DNA of 64,000 nucleotides from assembly GCF_037040815.1 (NCBI RefSeq), contig NZ_CP146232.1, positions 4,248,001 through 4,312,000 on the forward strand, in the 5' to 3' direction. The notes under the pieces were generated by a model. The model saw only the letters and a list, made by a program, of their open reading frames with translations, made no database searches and was not told the origin of the DNA. A program made the position numbers and the translations under genes. Positions 43,750 through 52,577 of this stretch are shown here, piece after piece. This DNA is from Pararoseomonas sp. SCSIO 73927. Lineage in GTDB: Bacteria > Pseudomonadota > Alphaproteobacteria > Acetobacterales > Acetobacteraceae. Each line of letters opens with the position of its first letter. Position 1 is the stretch's first letter.

Positions 43750-44760
43750 CTAGTTCGCCAGCGCCTTGACGAGCTCGGCGTGGAAACGCTGCGGCGCCTC
43801 GACCTGCGGCGAGTGGCCGAGATCCGGGAACTCGACGAGGCGCGAGCCGGGGATCGCGGCGGCGCTCCGGCGGCCCAGCTCCGCGTAGTGGCCGAGGGTG
43901 CGCGCGATCTCCGGCGCGGCCCGGTTCGCGCCGGGCGCGGTGCGGTCGGTGCCGCCGATCATCAGCACGGTCGGCACGCGGAGGCGGCCGAATTCATGCA
44001 CCACGGGCTGGCCGAACAGCATCTCGGCGGTCTGCGCCTGGTTCCAGGCCACGATCTCGCGCCCCGGCCCGGCATACATCCCGGCCTGCATCTCCACCCA
44101 GCGGTCGTAGCGCGGCTCCCAGCGGCCGTTGTAGTAGAAGCGGAGCTGGTAGGCCTTGATGCTCTCGGCGGTCGTCCGCAGCTCGCCCTGGTACAGCGCG
44201 TCGATCGTCGCGTAGGGCACGCCGGCCGCCTGCCAGTCCTCCAGGCCCAGCGGGTTCACCATTACCAGCCGCTCCACCAGCTCCGGGTGGTTCAGCGCGA
44301 AGCGCGCGGCCAGCATGCCGCCCATGGAATGGCCGATGACCGTGGCGCGCCCGATGCCGCGGGCCCGCAGCAGCTGCCGGGTGTTGTCCGCGAGCTGCGA
44401 GAAGGAGAACTGGTAGCCCCGCGGCTTGGTGGAGGCGCAGAAGCCGATCTGGTCCGGCACGATCACGCGGTAGCCCTCCCGCGCGAGGACCGTGATCGTC
44501 TCCTCCCAGGTGGCGCCGCAGAAGTTCTTGCCGTGGATCAGGACGACCGTGCGCCCGTTCGCCGCGCCCGTGGGGGCCACGTCCATGTACGACATGGACA
44601 TCGCCTGCCCCTGCGAGGTGAACTCGAACCGCTGCTGCGGGTGCGGGTAGGCGAAGCCTTCGAGCTGCGCGCCGTAGGTTGTTTGGGCCACGGCCCCGAA
44701 GGGCTGGACCACGGCAAGTCCGGCGGCCAGGGCCAGGGCCAGGATCGCGGAACGGTTCAT
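43750..44760 (-). CDS. Exported alpha/beta hydrolase
   Basis: The 336-residue product has a signal peptide (MNRSAILALALAAGLAVVQP, cleavage near AVAQ). The hydrolase core has VVLIHGKNFCGATW (oxyanion HG), ATVIGHSMGGMLAARFAL (nucleophile Ser in GHSMGG) and FPDLGHSPQVEAPQRF (catalytic His); the Asp is probably in MIGGTDRTAPG. The substrate cannot be read; esters or lactones are usual. GAGG lies seven bases before the ATG. It stands alone, with 106 bases to the SDR gene. Confidence 0.85.
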   Translation of the reverse strand: MNRSAILALALAAGLAVVQPFGAVAQTTYGAQLEGFAYPHPQQRFEFTSQGQAMSMSYMDVAPTGAANGRTVVLIHGKNFCGATWEETITVLAREGYRVIVPDQIGFCASTKPRGYQFSFSQLADNTRQLLRARGIGRATVIGHSMGGMLAARFALNHPELVERLVMVNPLGLEDWQAAGVPYATIDALYQGELRTTAESIKAYQLRFYYNGRWEPRYDRWVEMQAGMYAGPGREIVAWNQAQTAEMLFGQPVVHEFGRLRVPTVLMIGGTDRTAPGANRAAPEIARTLGHYAELGRRSAAAIPGSRLVEFPDLGHSPQVEAPQRFHAELVKALAN

Positions 44761-44930
44761 CGGGTCCTCATCTCGGTCGTCGGCCGGCCGGGAGCGCCGG
44801 GCCGCGTGGGGCGAGGTAGATGATGAACTTCCGGTCATAAAGGGCTTGCCGGGTCCGGCGCCGCTCCCGCTGCACTTCGCACGCCTCGGTCACGCCGGGT
44901 TACAAGGGGCGCAGCCATTCCCGGGCCGGC

Positions 44931-44970
44931 CAGCCGCCGCCTCACTCCGCCAGCCGCCGCCTCACTCCGC
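44931..44970. repeat. Two exact tandem copies of a 20-bp unit
   Basis: Bases 44931-44950 are repeated exactly at 44951-44970. The second copy contains the stop codon of the amidohydrolase gene, so the 3' end of the gene has been duplicated just beyond the stop. Confidence 0.9.
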
Positions 44971-46440
44971 CAGCAGCCGGCGCGCGCCGGTGAACCGCCC
45001 GGCCAGGGCGCGGCAGTGGCAGGCGACGTGCGGCGCCAGCGCCTCGCACCAGTCCCGCGTGCCCCTGTTCAGCCCGGCCAGGCGGTCCGCCGCCTCCTGC
45101 GCGTCCCGCGCCAGCTTCGCCTCGTCGACGCCGAGCACCCGCCCGTCCCGCAGCTTCCAGTCCCCGCCGACCATCACCTCGCGCAGCGCCGCGCCGTCCT
45201 CCGTGAAGACGAGCTGGTTCGCAGCATTGTTGAAGGGCGCCCAGTTGATGTGGGCAAGGTCAAGGAAGAGAAGGTCGGCCAGCTTCCCCGGCGCAATCAC
45301 GCCCGCATCCAGCCCCAGCAGTCTGGCGGAGCCCTCCGTCGCCAGCCGCACGGTCTCCGCAGTGCCCAGCCAGTCCTCCTCCGTCGCGTTCTCCCAGAGG
45401 CGGGAGGCGAAGGCGGCGAGGCGCATGGCCTCGAACATATTCTGGTTGTCGGAGGAGCCGGAGCCGTCCGTTCCCAATCCCACCGTGACCCCAGCCCGGA
45501 TCGCGGCCCGCGCGGGCGCGATGCCGGAGGCCAGGCGCATGTTGGAGCCGGGGTTGTGAGAGAGCCCCGCCCCCCGCCGCGCCAGCAGCTCCAGGTCCAC
45601 ATCGGTGAGCCAGACGCCATGGGCCACGCTGAAGCGCTCGTTCACCAGCCCCAGCCCGTCCATGTGCGCCAGCAGGGTGGAGCCGTAGCGGATCTCTCCG
45701 CCGCCCGCCTGATAGCGGGCCTCGGCCACATGGGTCTGCATCGGCATCCCGTGCTCGGCCGCCAGGTCGCGGCAGCCCGTCATGAAGTCGTCGGAGCAGT
45801 GCAGGGGGATGGTCGGCGCCACGCCCAGCCGCACCGTTGTGCTGCGCCAGGACCGGGCAGCCGCGTGGATGGCGGCCAGGATGTCGTCCGGCCGCGCCAT
45901 GCTCATTCCTGCGGCGCGCGCCCGGTGCTCCTCCGGCAGGGCCCCGATCAGCCCTGGGGTCGCCTGGAAGAAGGTGAGGTCCGCCACCATCGGGGCGAGC
46001 ACGGCGCGCAGGCCCACGGCCTCGTAGGCCTCGGCCATGACCTGCAGCCCCTCCACCGTGGGGCCGGGGAACTCGAAGGGCAGGTCGTAGCCGGCGGTGC
46101 AGCCCTTCCGCAGCATCTCCACCGCGGTGAGGGCGGTGGCGAGCCGCTTGTCCTCCAGCCCGCGATGCCCGCCGATCCAGGGGGCATGGGTCAGCAGCAG
46201 CGCCAGGTCCCACTTGTCGCCCATGCCCTTGGAGAGCCCGCCATGGCCGTGGGTGTGCCCGTTGACCAGGCCGGGCATGACGAGCCGCCCGGCGGCATCG
46301 TGCCGGGCAGCATCCTCCACCGCGGTGCCGGGCGGCAGGATGGCGGCGATCCGGTCCCCCTCAAGCAGGATCTCGGCGAAAGGGGCGGAGAGGGCATCGG
46401 GTGCCAGCACCCGGGCCCCCGTGATCAGCAGGCGTTCCAT
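44962..46440 (-). CDS. Amidohydrolase of the TRZ/ATZ/8-oxoguanine deaminase type
   Basis: The 492-residue enzyme has the metal-dependent amidohydrolase pattern: VMPGLVNGHTHGHGGLSKG (HxH), MPMQTHVAEARYQ (His), RFSVAHGVWLTDVDLELLAR (His) and VGLGTDGSGSSDNQNMFEAM (catalytic Asp). This order is that of cytosine deaminase-like members that deaminate or dechlorinate nitrogen heterocycles such as guanine derivatives or triazines. The substrate cannot be chosen from sequence. ATG at 46440 is taken as the start; GTG/ATG alternatives nearby add only three residues. It is divergent from the HerA-like ATPase gene, 82 bases away. Confidence 0.85.
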   Translation of the reverse strand: MERLLITGARVLAPDALSAPFAEILLEGDRIAAILPPGTAVEDAARHDAAGRLVMPGLVNGHTHGHGGLSKGMGDKWDLALLLTHAPWIGGHRGLEDKRLATALTAVEMLRKGCTAGYDLPFEFPGPTVEGLQVMAEAYEAVGLRAVLAPMVADLTFFQATPGLIGALPEEHRARAAGMSMARPDDILAAIHAAARSWRSTTVRLGVAPTIPLHCSDDFMTGCRDLAAEHGMPMQTHVAEARYQAGGGEIRYGSTLLAHMDGLGLVNERFSVAHGVWLTDVDLELLARRGAGLSHNPGSNMRLASGIAPARAAIRAGVTVGLGTDGSGSSDNQNMFEAMRLAAFASRLWENATEEDWLGTAETVRLATEGSARLLGLDAGVIAPGKLADLLFLDLAHINWAPFNNAANQLVFTEDGAALREVMVGGDWKLRDGRVLGVDEAKLARDAQEAADRLAGLNRGTRDWCEALAPHVACHCRALAGRFTGARRLLAE

Positions 46441-46522
46441 GCGCTGCACCCTGCAAGGGCCGCGCCGCGCTGCCTACCCCAATCCGCCTACCCGAGCCCT
46501 GGCGATCCGCTATATCCCCCCC

Positions 46523-48010
46523 ATGACCATCTCCATCGACATGGGGCGCACCACGAACGGCGCCGCGGGCACGCTCGACCTGGAGGAGCTTCTCGCCACC
46601 CGCCTGCTGGTCCAGGGCAATTCGGGCAGCGGCAAGTCCCACCTCCTGCGCCGGCTGATGGAGCAGTCCGCCCCCTGGGTGCAGCAGGCCGTGATCGACC
46701 CGGAGGGCGACTTCACCTCGCTCGCCGAGAAATTCGGCCACCTCGTCATCGATGCCGCCGCCCATGCGGAGGAGGCCATGGCCGCCGCGGGCGACCGTGT
46801 GCGCCGCCACCGCGTCTCCGTGGTGCTGAACCTCGAAGGGCTGGAGGTGGACAAGCAGCTTCGCCACTCCGCCGCCTTCCTGAACGGGTTGTTCGACGCG
46901 GAGCGGGACCACTGGACCCCGATGCTGGTGGTGGTGGACGAGGCCCAGCTCTTCGCCCCCGCCGCCGGCGGCGACGTATCGGATGACGCGCGCCGCGCCG
47001 CCCTGTCGGCCATGACGGATCTGATGTGCCGGGGACGCAAGCGCGGCCTGGCCGGGATCATCGCCACCCAGCGCCTGGCGAAGCTGGCGAAGAACGTGGC
47101 GGCCGAGGCGTCCAACTTCCTCATGGGCCGCACCTTCCTCGACATCGACATGGCCCGCGCCGCCGATCTCCTGGGCATGGAGCGCCGCCAGGCCGAGCAG
47201 TTCCGCGACCTGCAGCGCGGCCACTTCATCGGCCTCGGCCCGGCCATCGCCCGCCGCCCGCTGGCCATCCGCGTCGGGGCGGTGGAGACGGAGAGCCGCG
47301 GCTCCGGTCCCTCGCTCACTCCCCTGCCGCAGACGGCGCCGGAGGAGGCGCGGGAGCTGATCCTGGCCGCGACCGAGCCGGCCGCCACCCCGCGCCGGGA
47401 GCGCCGCCCGCCCCCGGCGCCGCCCCAGGACATCCTGGCGCAGCTCGCCCAGGCCTCCGGCACGCGCCCGGCCGCCGCCGCCCGCGCGCTAGAGCCGGAG
47501 CCGAGCCCGGAGGAGGCCGCGGAGCGCGAGACCCGCACCCGCGCCATCCTGCACGAGATGCTGGCGGAGGAGGACGCGGCCTTCCGCCCGATCGGCGTGC
47601 TCTACCAGGACCTGCTGGTGCGGCTGCGCATCCACGCCGTGGGCGGCAAGCCGCCGGAACTGCCGGCCTTCCGCCGCATGCTCGCCGTGGCCCGCGCCGG
47701 GGTGCCGCCGGAGGCCGCGAACGATCCCGGCTGGCCCGAGGCCGCCGCCCGCGCGGACACGCTGCCGGAGGACACCCAAGGCGTCTTCCTGCTGCTGGCC
47801 CACGCCGCCCGGCAGGGGCTGCCCTGCCCGTCGGACGCCGCGATCGCCCGCGCCTACGGAAGCCGCTCGGCGGGCCGGGCGCGGCGGCTGCTGACCTGGA
47901 TCGAGGAGCAGGGCCTGATCGTGCAGAAGCCCGCGGCCGGGGGGCGGCGGATCGTCGCGCTCGTCGGGCTGGCCTGGGAAACGGCACCGGGAGACCCGGG
48001 TGCGGCCTAG
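46523..48010 (+). CDS. HerA/DUF87-type ATP-binding protein
   Basis: The 495-residue protein starts MTISIDMGRTTNGAAGTLDL. ATRLLVQGNSGSGKSHLLRR near residue 30 is the Walker A loop, PMLVVVDEAQLFAPAAGG near 133 the Walker B, and AGIIATQRLAKLAKNVAAEA the sensor region. VIDPEGDFTSLAEKF is a DUF87 hallmark. A proline- and alanine-rich linker (about 265-330) leads to a helical C-terminal part that looks like a winged helix. It may act in DNA handling. It is chromosomal and unrelated to the defence HerA at 27,058 except in fold. Confidence 0.82.
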   Translation: MTISIDMGRTTNGAAGTLDLEELLATRLLVQGNSGSGKSHLLRRLMEQSAPWVQQAVIDPEGDFTSLAEKFGHLVIDAAAHAEEAMAAAGDRVRRHRVSVVLNLEGLEVDKQLRHSAAFLNGLFDAERDHWTPMLVVVDEAQLFAPAAGGDVSDDARRAALSAMTDLMCRGRKRGLAGIIATQRLAKLAKNVAAEASNFLMGRTFLDIDMARAADLLGMERRQAEQFRDLQRGHFIGLGPAIARRPLAIRVGAVETESRGSGPSLTPLPQTAPEEARELILAATEPAATPRRERRPPPAPPQDILAQLAQASGTRPAAAARALEPEPSPEEAAERETRTRAILHEMLAEEDAAFRPIGVLYQDLLVRLRIHAVGGKPPELPAFRRMLAVARAGVPPEAANDPGWPEAAARADTLPEDTQGVFLLLAHAARQGLPCPSDAAIARAYGSRSAGRARRLLTWIEEQGLIVQKPAAGGRRIVALVGLAWETAPGDPGAA

Positions 48011-48192
48011 GGCGATCGCGAGCAGGTCCACCGGAGGGGGGTTATCGATCGCAGGAGCGCGCGGGGAGGGCAGGCTCAACCTCCCCACGACCCCGCTCGC
48101 TCCGATCCCGGCCCTCATGACCCGTGGCCGCTCCGATCCGAGCAGCGGTTACCGATCCTTGGCGGGATCACATGAGGGATCGCTGCCCTGCG

Positions 48193-48843
48193 TCAGATCG
48201 TCCGAAGATCGGTGATGGAATAGTTGCTGGTCTGGCCCGGCACGCTTGCCTGGAGATAGAACCGCCAGCGATTCCCGTCGCAGCGCCCCATGACGGCAGC
48301 GAAGCCCGTGTATTCAGAGTTCCGGCGGAACTCGCCCTGCATCGCATGCATGCCGGTCTGCACCGCAGTGGACAGCGCCGCCGATCCGCCCGCGGCATTG
48401 GCGTTTGGCTGGACATGACTGACCAGCACAGCGCCGTTCGCGTCCGATCCTATGCCAACCGTGCAGCCAGACAGCTTGGAGGTGATCATCAGACTCCCCG
48501 CCGCAATCGGCAGAGTGTAGTGGCTGCTTCCGGCCGCAACATCGGCCGTCTGCACCATGGGGATGTAGTAGGCATTGAAGCAGTCGGCCGGTACGGGGTT
48601 CTGTGCGGGGCCGGGCTGCTTGATGAATTTCACGAAGGGCCGGTCTTTTTTCAGGCCTAGCAGGCCACTGAGGCCGGTGGTGAAGCCCATGGCGGTCTGA
48701 TGCCCGAACTCCACCTTGAAGGTGGCGAGGGCAGCTTGCCCATTCGCGGGCGCGGCACCGCTCCCGCCGTGAATATGGAGGTAGCACCGCCGCATCAGCT
48801 TTTCGGGGTCGGCCAGAAGGGCCAGGACGTCGTTCAGGGTCAT
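48193..48843 (-). CDS. Hypothetical protein with a CNF1-like Cys/His pair
   Basis: The 216-residue protein starts MTLNDVLALLADPEKLMRRC. It has no signal peptide. SKLSGCTVGIGSDANGAVLV places C127 in an S-G-C-T loop and H143 sixteen residues later. CNF1-type deamidases use a Cys and a His in a comparable SGC context about fifteen residues apart, so I suspect a related fold; this is a weak inference. FGHQTAMGFTTGLSGLLGLK and RWRFYLQASVPGQTSNYSIT are the other notable stretches. Base composition is less GC-rich than nearby genes. It is flanked by gene-free DNA on both sides. Confidence 0.6.
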   Translation of the reverse strand: MTLNDVLALLADPEKLMRRCYLHIHGGSGAAPANGQAALATFKVEFGHQTAMGFTTGLSGLLGLKKDRPFVKFIKQPGPAQNPVPADCFNAYYIPMVQTADVAAGSSHYTLPIAAGSLMITSKLSGCTVGIGSDANGAVLVSHVQPNANAAGGSAALSTAVQTGMHAMQGEFRRNSEYTGFAAVMGRCDGNRWRFYLQASVPGQTSNYSITDLRTI

Positions 48844-49180
48844 GCGAGGAACAATGTCATTGGCGCAATGACAGGTCGAGGCACCTGATCTCTGACATGT
48901 CTGTGACGCGCCTTGAGTGTTTCCGTCACCGTCCAGCCCGCCGCAGGATCGCCCGCACCGTAGCGGCCTGACTGGCCCACCCCGCTTCCCGGTCGCTGCT
49001 GTCCGGCCGCCTCGGGCGAAAGCGCTTGACCGGGCGCGGCAAACAACCGCTCCTCCCCGCCCGCGTTCACGGGATGGGATTACGGCAAGTTGTCGCAACC
49101 GTGCTCCCGATCCGGAAGGAAGCTCCGTCAACGACAGCCTCCAGCCCCGGGAGGGCACCTCCCCGGGGCCGGCGCCGCTG
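48844..49180. other. Intergenic stretch before the siderophore receptor gene end
   Basis: No convincing gene. The minus-strand frame continuing upstream of the 48193 gene is arginine-rich and unlikely to be translated. A possible promoter for that gene would lie here; I see no clear boxes. Confidence 0.35.
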
Positions 49181-51361
49181 CTACCAGCGGTACGAGACGC
49201 TCCCCAGCACGTTCAGCCGGTTGCCATAGAAGCAGGAGTCGTTCGTCGAGCAGCGGCTGACGTAGCGCGTGTCGCCGAGGTTGCTCGCGTTCACCGCAAG
49301 TGTCAGGCCGCGCAGGCGCGGGGAGGCCTTCTCGAGGTCGTAGCGCACCGTGGCGTCGAACAGGGTGGTGGAGGGCACCACGAAGTAGTTGCTGTTCGCG
49401 CTCGTCGTGTTGCCGAGGTAGCGCACGCCCGCGCCGAGCGTGAGGCCGGAGAGCGGCCCGGCGGCGTTGACGAAGGTGTACTCGCCGTAGAGCCCGGCCG
49501 TGTGGCGCGGCACGCCGTTCGGGCGGTTGCCGTCCTCGGCCGCCACCGTGGTGCGGGTAATCTCCGGGTCGAGATAGGTGTAGGATCCGGTGAGGGTGAT
49601 GCCGTTGCCCAGCTCCGCCACCGCCTCGAGCTCCAGCCCGCGCACGCGGATCTTGCCAACCGAGACTTGGTTGAACTGGCTGCTCGGATCGGCCGTGAGC
49701 GTGTTCTCCTGAGTCAGCTGGAAGGCGCTGGCCTGGATGAAGCTGCGCATCCCGTTCGGCTGGAATTTGATGCCCGCCTCGTACTGCTCGCCCTCAAGCG
49801 GATCGTAGGTGGCGCCGGTGACGGTGGTGCCGATCTGCGGTTGGAAGGACCGCGCGTAGGAGACGTAGGGCGCGAGGCCGTTCTCGAAGAGGTAGATCGC
49901 GCCGACGCGCCAGGTGAACTTGCCGTCGTACTGGTAGCTGTTGCTCTCGTTCAGGCGGCTGCGCGTGTCCGCATAGGCGAAATCCTGCCGGATGCCGCCC
50001 AGCAGCACCAGCTGGCCCCAGCGGATCTGGTCCTGCAGGTAGAGGCCGTACTGGCTCGTGTTCTGCCGGATGTCGCTGAAGCGGGAGGAAAGGTTCGGGA
50101 TGGGAAAGGCGCCGTAGACCGGGGCGAAGAGATCTAACCCGAAGCTCGGGTCGCTCGCGAAGGCCTGTCCGTTGCGATAGGCGACATAGTTATAATCGAA
50201 GCCGCCGAGGACGGTGTGCGTCAGCGGGCCGGTGGTGAAGTCGGCGCGCAATTGGTTGTCCACCTGGAAGGTGGAGACGCCGATATCGGCGCGATAGGCA
50301 ATGCGGTTCAGCGTGCGCTGATCGGCGGCCAGCCCGCCGCCATAGACCTGGTTCCAGGCAATGTCGGTGTGGGAGTAGCGCGCGTTCTGCTGGAAGGAGA
50401 ACACGTTGTTAAAGCGATGGCTGAACTCGTAGCCGATGCCGAGTTGCGTGCGCGCGTACTTGTCGAAGTCGGGCTCACCGGTGAAGCGGTCGCGGCTGAT
50501 ACGGCCGAAGGCAGTGGGCCGCCCCGTGCCGTTGAAAGGCAGGAATTGGTTCCCATTCGTGCTGTCCTGCTGGTAGTAGCCCAGCACCGTCAGCGAGGTG
50601 TTCGCGTCCGGCCGGAAGGTCAGGGCGGGGGCGATGAAGGCGCGGTCGTCCCGCGTGTGGTCCACGGTCGTCTCGCTCTTACGGCCGAGCGCTGTGAGGC
50701 TGTAGGACCAAACGCCGTCGGCCGTCAGCGGCCCGCTGCTCGTCGCCTGCGCCTGGGCGCGGCCGTAGCTGCCGGCCGTCAGACGTACCTCGCCCTGCGC
50801 CGTGTCCGTCGGGCGACGGGAGACCATGTTCACCAGCCCGCCCGGTGCGATCTGCCCGTAGAGGACGGAAGTGGGGCCGCGCAGGATCTCGTAGCGCTCC
50901 AGCCCGTAGGTCTCGTACACGTTGCCGGCAAAGCCGGTGTTGTAGCGGAGTCCGTTCAGGAAGATGCCGTTGTCCTGAGCGTTGAAACCGCGGATCTGGA
51001 ACCAATCCGTGCGGCTGTCCGTACCGTAGTTCTCCACCCGCACGCCGGCGGTATAGCGCAACGCCTCGCCGAGGGTCTGGGCCTGGCGCGCGTCGATCTG
51101 GTCACGCGGCACCACGGAAACGGATTGCGGGTTCTCGATCAGTGGCGTGTCGGTCTTGGTGCCGCTGATCTCCTGCCGCGCCACGAAGCCGCGCACCGGG
51201 TCCAGCGCCCGCTCAGCACTTCCGGCCACGTCCACCAGCGGAACGGAAACGGTCTCCCCGGCTTCCTGGGCGCGGGCGGCCGTGACGCCGACAGCTGTGA
51301 GCGCAGTGGCGCTCATCAGCCCGGCCAACAGGCGAGCGGGACGGGAAGGGGCGGGGCGCAT
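49181..51361 (-). CDS. TonB-dependent siderophore receptor
   Basis: The 726-residue outer-membrane receptor has a signal peptide (MRPAPSRPARLLAGLMSATA, cleavage near AARAQ) and a plug domain: PLIENPQSVSVVPRDQIDAR, TLGEALRYTAGVRVENYGTD, RGFNAQDNGIFLNGLRYNTG and RYEILRGPTSVLYGQIAPGG. The 22-strand barrel follows, ending with NLGDTRYVSRCSTNDSCFYG and an aromatic final residue (W). The CxxxxxxC near the end is typical of FhuA/ferrichrome- or hydroxamate-type receptors. It imports a ferric siderophore using TonB energy. Nothing resembling a clear Fur box was found upstream. It stands alone, divergent from a TctC gene. Confidence 0.9.
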   Translation of the reverse strand: MRPAPSRPARLLAGLMSATALTAVGVTAARAQEAGETVSVPLVDVAGSAERALDPVRGFVARQEISGTKTDTPLIENPQSVSVVPRDQIDARQAQTLGEALRYTAGVRVENYGTDSRTDWFQIRGFNAQDNGIFLNGLRYNTGFAGNVYETYGLERYEILRGPTSVLYGQIAPGGLVNMVSRRPTDTAQGEVRLTAGSYGRAQAQATSSGPLTADGVWSYSLTALGRKSETTVDHTRDDRAFIAPALTFRPDANTSLTVLGYYQQDSTNGNQFLPFNGTGRPTAFGRISRDRFTGEPDFDKYARTQLGIGYEFSHRFNNVFSFQQNARYSHTDIAWNQVYGGGLAADQRTLNRIAYRADIGVSTFQVDNQLRADFTTGPLTHTVLGGFDYNYVAYRNGQAFASDPSFGLDLFAPVYGAFPIPNLSSRFSDIRQNTSQYGLYLQDQIRWGQLVLLGGIRQDFAYADTRSRLNESNSYQYDGKFTWRVGAIYLFENGLAPYVSYARSFQPQIGTTVTGATYDPLEGEQYEAGIKFQPNGMRSFIQASAFQLTQENTLTADPSSQFNQVSVGKIRVRGLELEAVAELGNGITLTGSYTYLDPEITRTTVAAEDGNRPNGVPRHTAGLYGEYTFVNAAGPLSGLTLGAGVRYLGNTTSANSNYFVVPSTTLFDATVRYDLEKASPRLRGLTLAVNASNLGDTRYVSRCSTNDSCFYGNRLNVLGSVSYRW

Positions 51362-51549
51362 GGCGGTCTCCGATGCCGGTTGCAGAAGGTCAGTCGCGGC
51401 AAGTCTCTCATTTATGTGACGTGAGAACGCCTCGCAATCGCTCTTCAGCGTAATGTTCGTGTCATCCGGAGGGTGCGGCATTTCGGCAACGCTCGCCCCC
51501 GTGCCAGCCCCGTTTATGCTGACCGGACAAGTCCAGGAGAGAACGAGCC

Positions 51550-52512
51550 ATGCCCTTGTCCAGACGGGCCGCCCTCGCGGCGCTCGGGGCCGCAGCAGGC
51601 GCCCGCGGCGCCGCCGCCCAGTCCAACGCCATCACCCTCGTCGTGCCCACGGCCCCGGCCGGCACCACGGACTTCGCCGCCCGCCTGCTGGCTGAGCCGC
51701 TGTCCCGCCAGCTCGGCCAGCCCGTGGTGGTGGAGAACAAGGGCGGCGCCAACGGCGCCCTCGGCACGCAGGACGTGGCGCGTGCCCGGCCGGACGGCAC
51801 GCGCCTGCTGGTGCAGTACTCCGGCTACCATGTCGGTTCGCCAGCGCTCGTCCCGAACATCGGCTACGACGTGCGGCGGGACTTCGCGCCGGTGTCCCTG
51901 CTGCTGGACGCGCCGCAGGTGGTGTTCCTGCACCCCTCCGTTCCGGCCGCCAACATGGGGGAGCTGATCGCCTACGCGAAGGCCCGTCCGGGGGAGCTGA
52001 ACTACGCCTCCTCCGGCAACGGATCCCTCCAGCACCTCGGCACGGAGCTGCTGAAGCTGCGGACAGGAACGCAGATGACCCACGTCTCCTACCGCGGCAC
52101 CGGCCCGGCCACGCAGGACCTCGTGGCGGGGCGCGTGCAGATGATGATCACCACGCCGCCGCCGCTGATGCCTTTCGTGCGGGAGGGCCGGCTGAAGGCG
52201 ATCGCCATCACGGCGCCGCAGCGCCACCCCGCGCTGCCGGACGTGCCCACCCTGGCGGAGCAGGGCCTGCCGGACCTCGAGGTGATCGGCTGGTTCGCCG
52301 TGTTTGCCCCGGCGGGCACGCCGGACGCCACGCTGCGGCGCCTGACCGAGGCCTGCAACGCCGTGGTGGCCACCCCCGAGTTCCGCCGCCGGGCGGAAGA
52401 GCAGGGCGCGATCATCCGGGTGATGCAGCCCGTGGAAATCCAGGCCCGCGTGGTGCGCGAGCTGGACGAGTGGACCCGCGTGGTGCGGGAGGCGCGGATC
52501 CAGCCGGATTGA
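51550..52512 (+). CDS. TctC/Bug-family solute receptor
   Basis: The 320-residue protein has a twin-arginine-like start (MPLSRRAALAALGAAAGARG) and the Bug core: ITLVVPTAPAGTTDFAARLL, GQPVVVENKGGANGALGTQD, LNYASSGNGSLQHLGTELLK, YRGTGPATQDLVAGRVQMMI, PALPDVPTLAEQGLPDLEVI and FAVFAPAGTPDATLRRLTEA. Such proteins bind organic acids in the periplasm for tripartite tricarboxylate transporters; most in these bacteria are solitary, as here. The ligand is unknown. Confidence 0.9.
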   Translation: MPLSRRAALAALGAAAGARGAAAQSNAITLVVPTAPAGTTDFAARLLAEPLSRQLGQPVVVENKGGANGALGTQDVARARPDGTRLLVQYSGYHVGSPALVPNIGYDVRRDFAPVSLLLDAPQVVFLHPSVPAANMGELIAYAKARPGELNYASSGNGSLQHLGTELLKLRTGTQMTHVSYRGTGPATQDLVAGRVQMMITTPPPLMPFVREGRLKAIAITAPQRHPALPDVPTLAEQGLPDLEVIGWFAVFAPAGTPDATLRRLTEACNAVVATPEFRRRAEEQGAIIRVMQPVEIQARVVRELDEWTRVVREARIQPD

Positions 52513-52577
52513 GGGGAGGGGGCCCGCGCCCCCCCCCCGCCCTATCGCTGTTCCCCTTTCGCTCGATCCTCCTTCAC

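Noticed and set aside
51362..51549. Fur box upstream of the siderophore receptor
   Set aside because: I looked for the AT-rich GATAAT-type repeat and found no match good enough to report.
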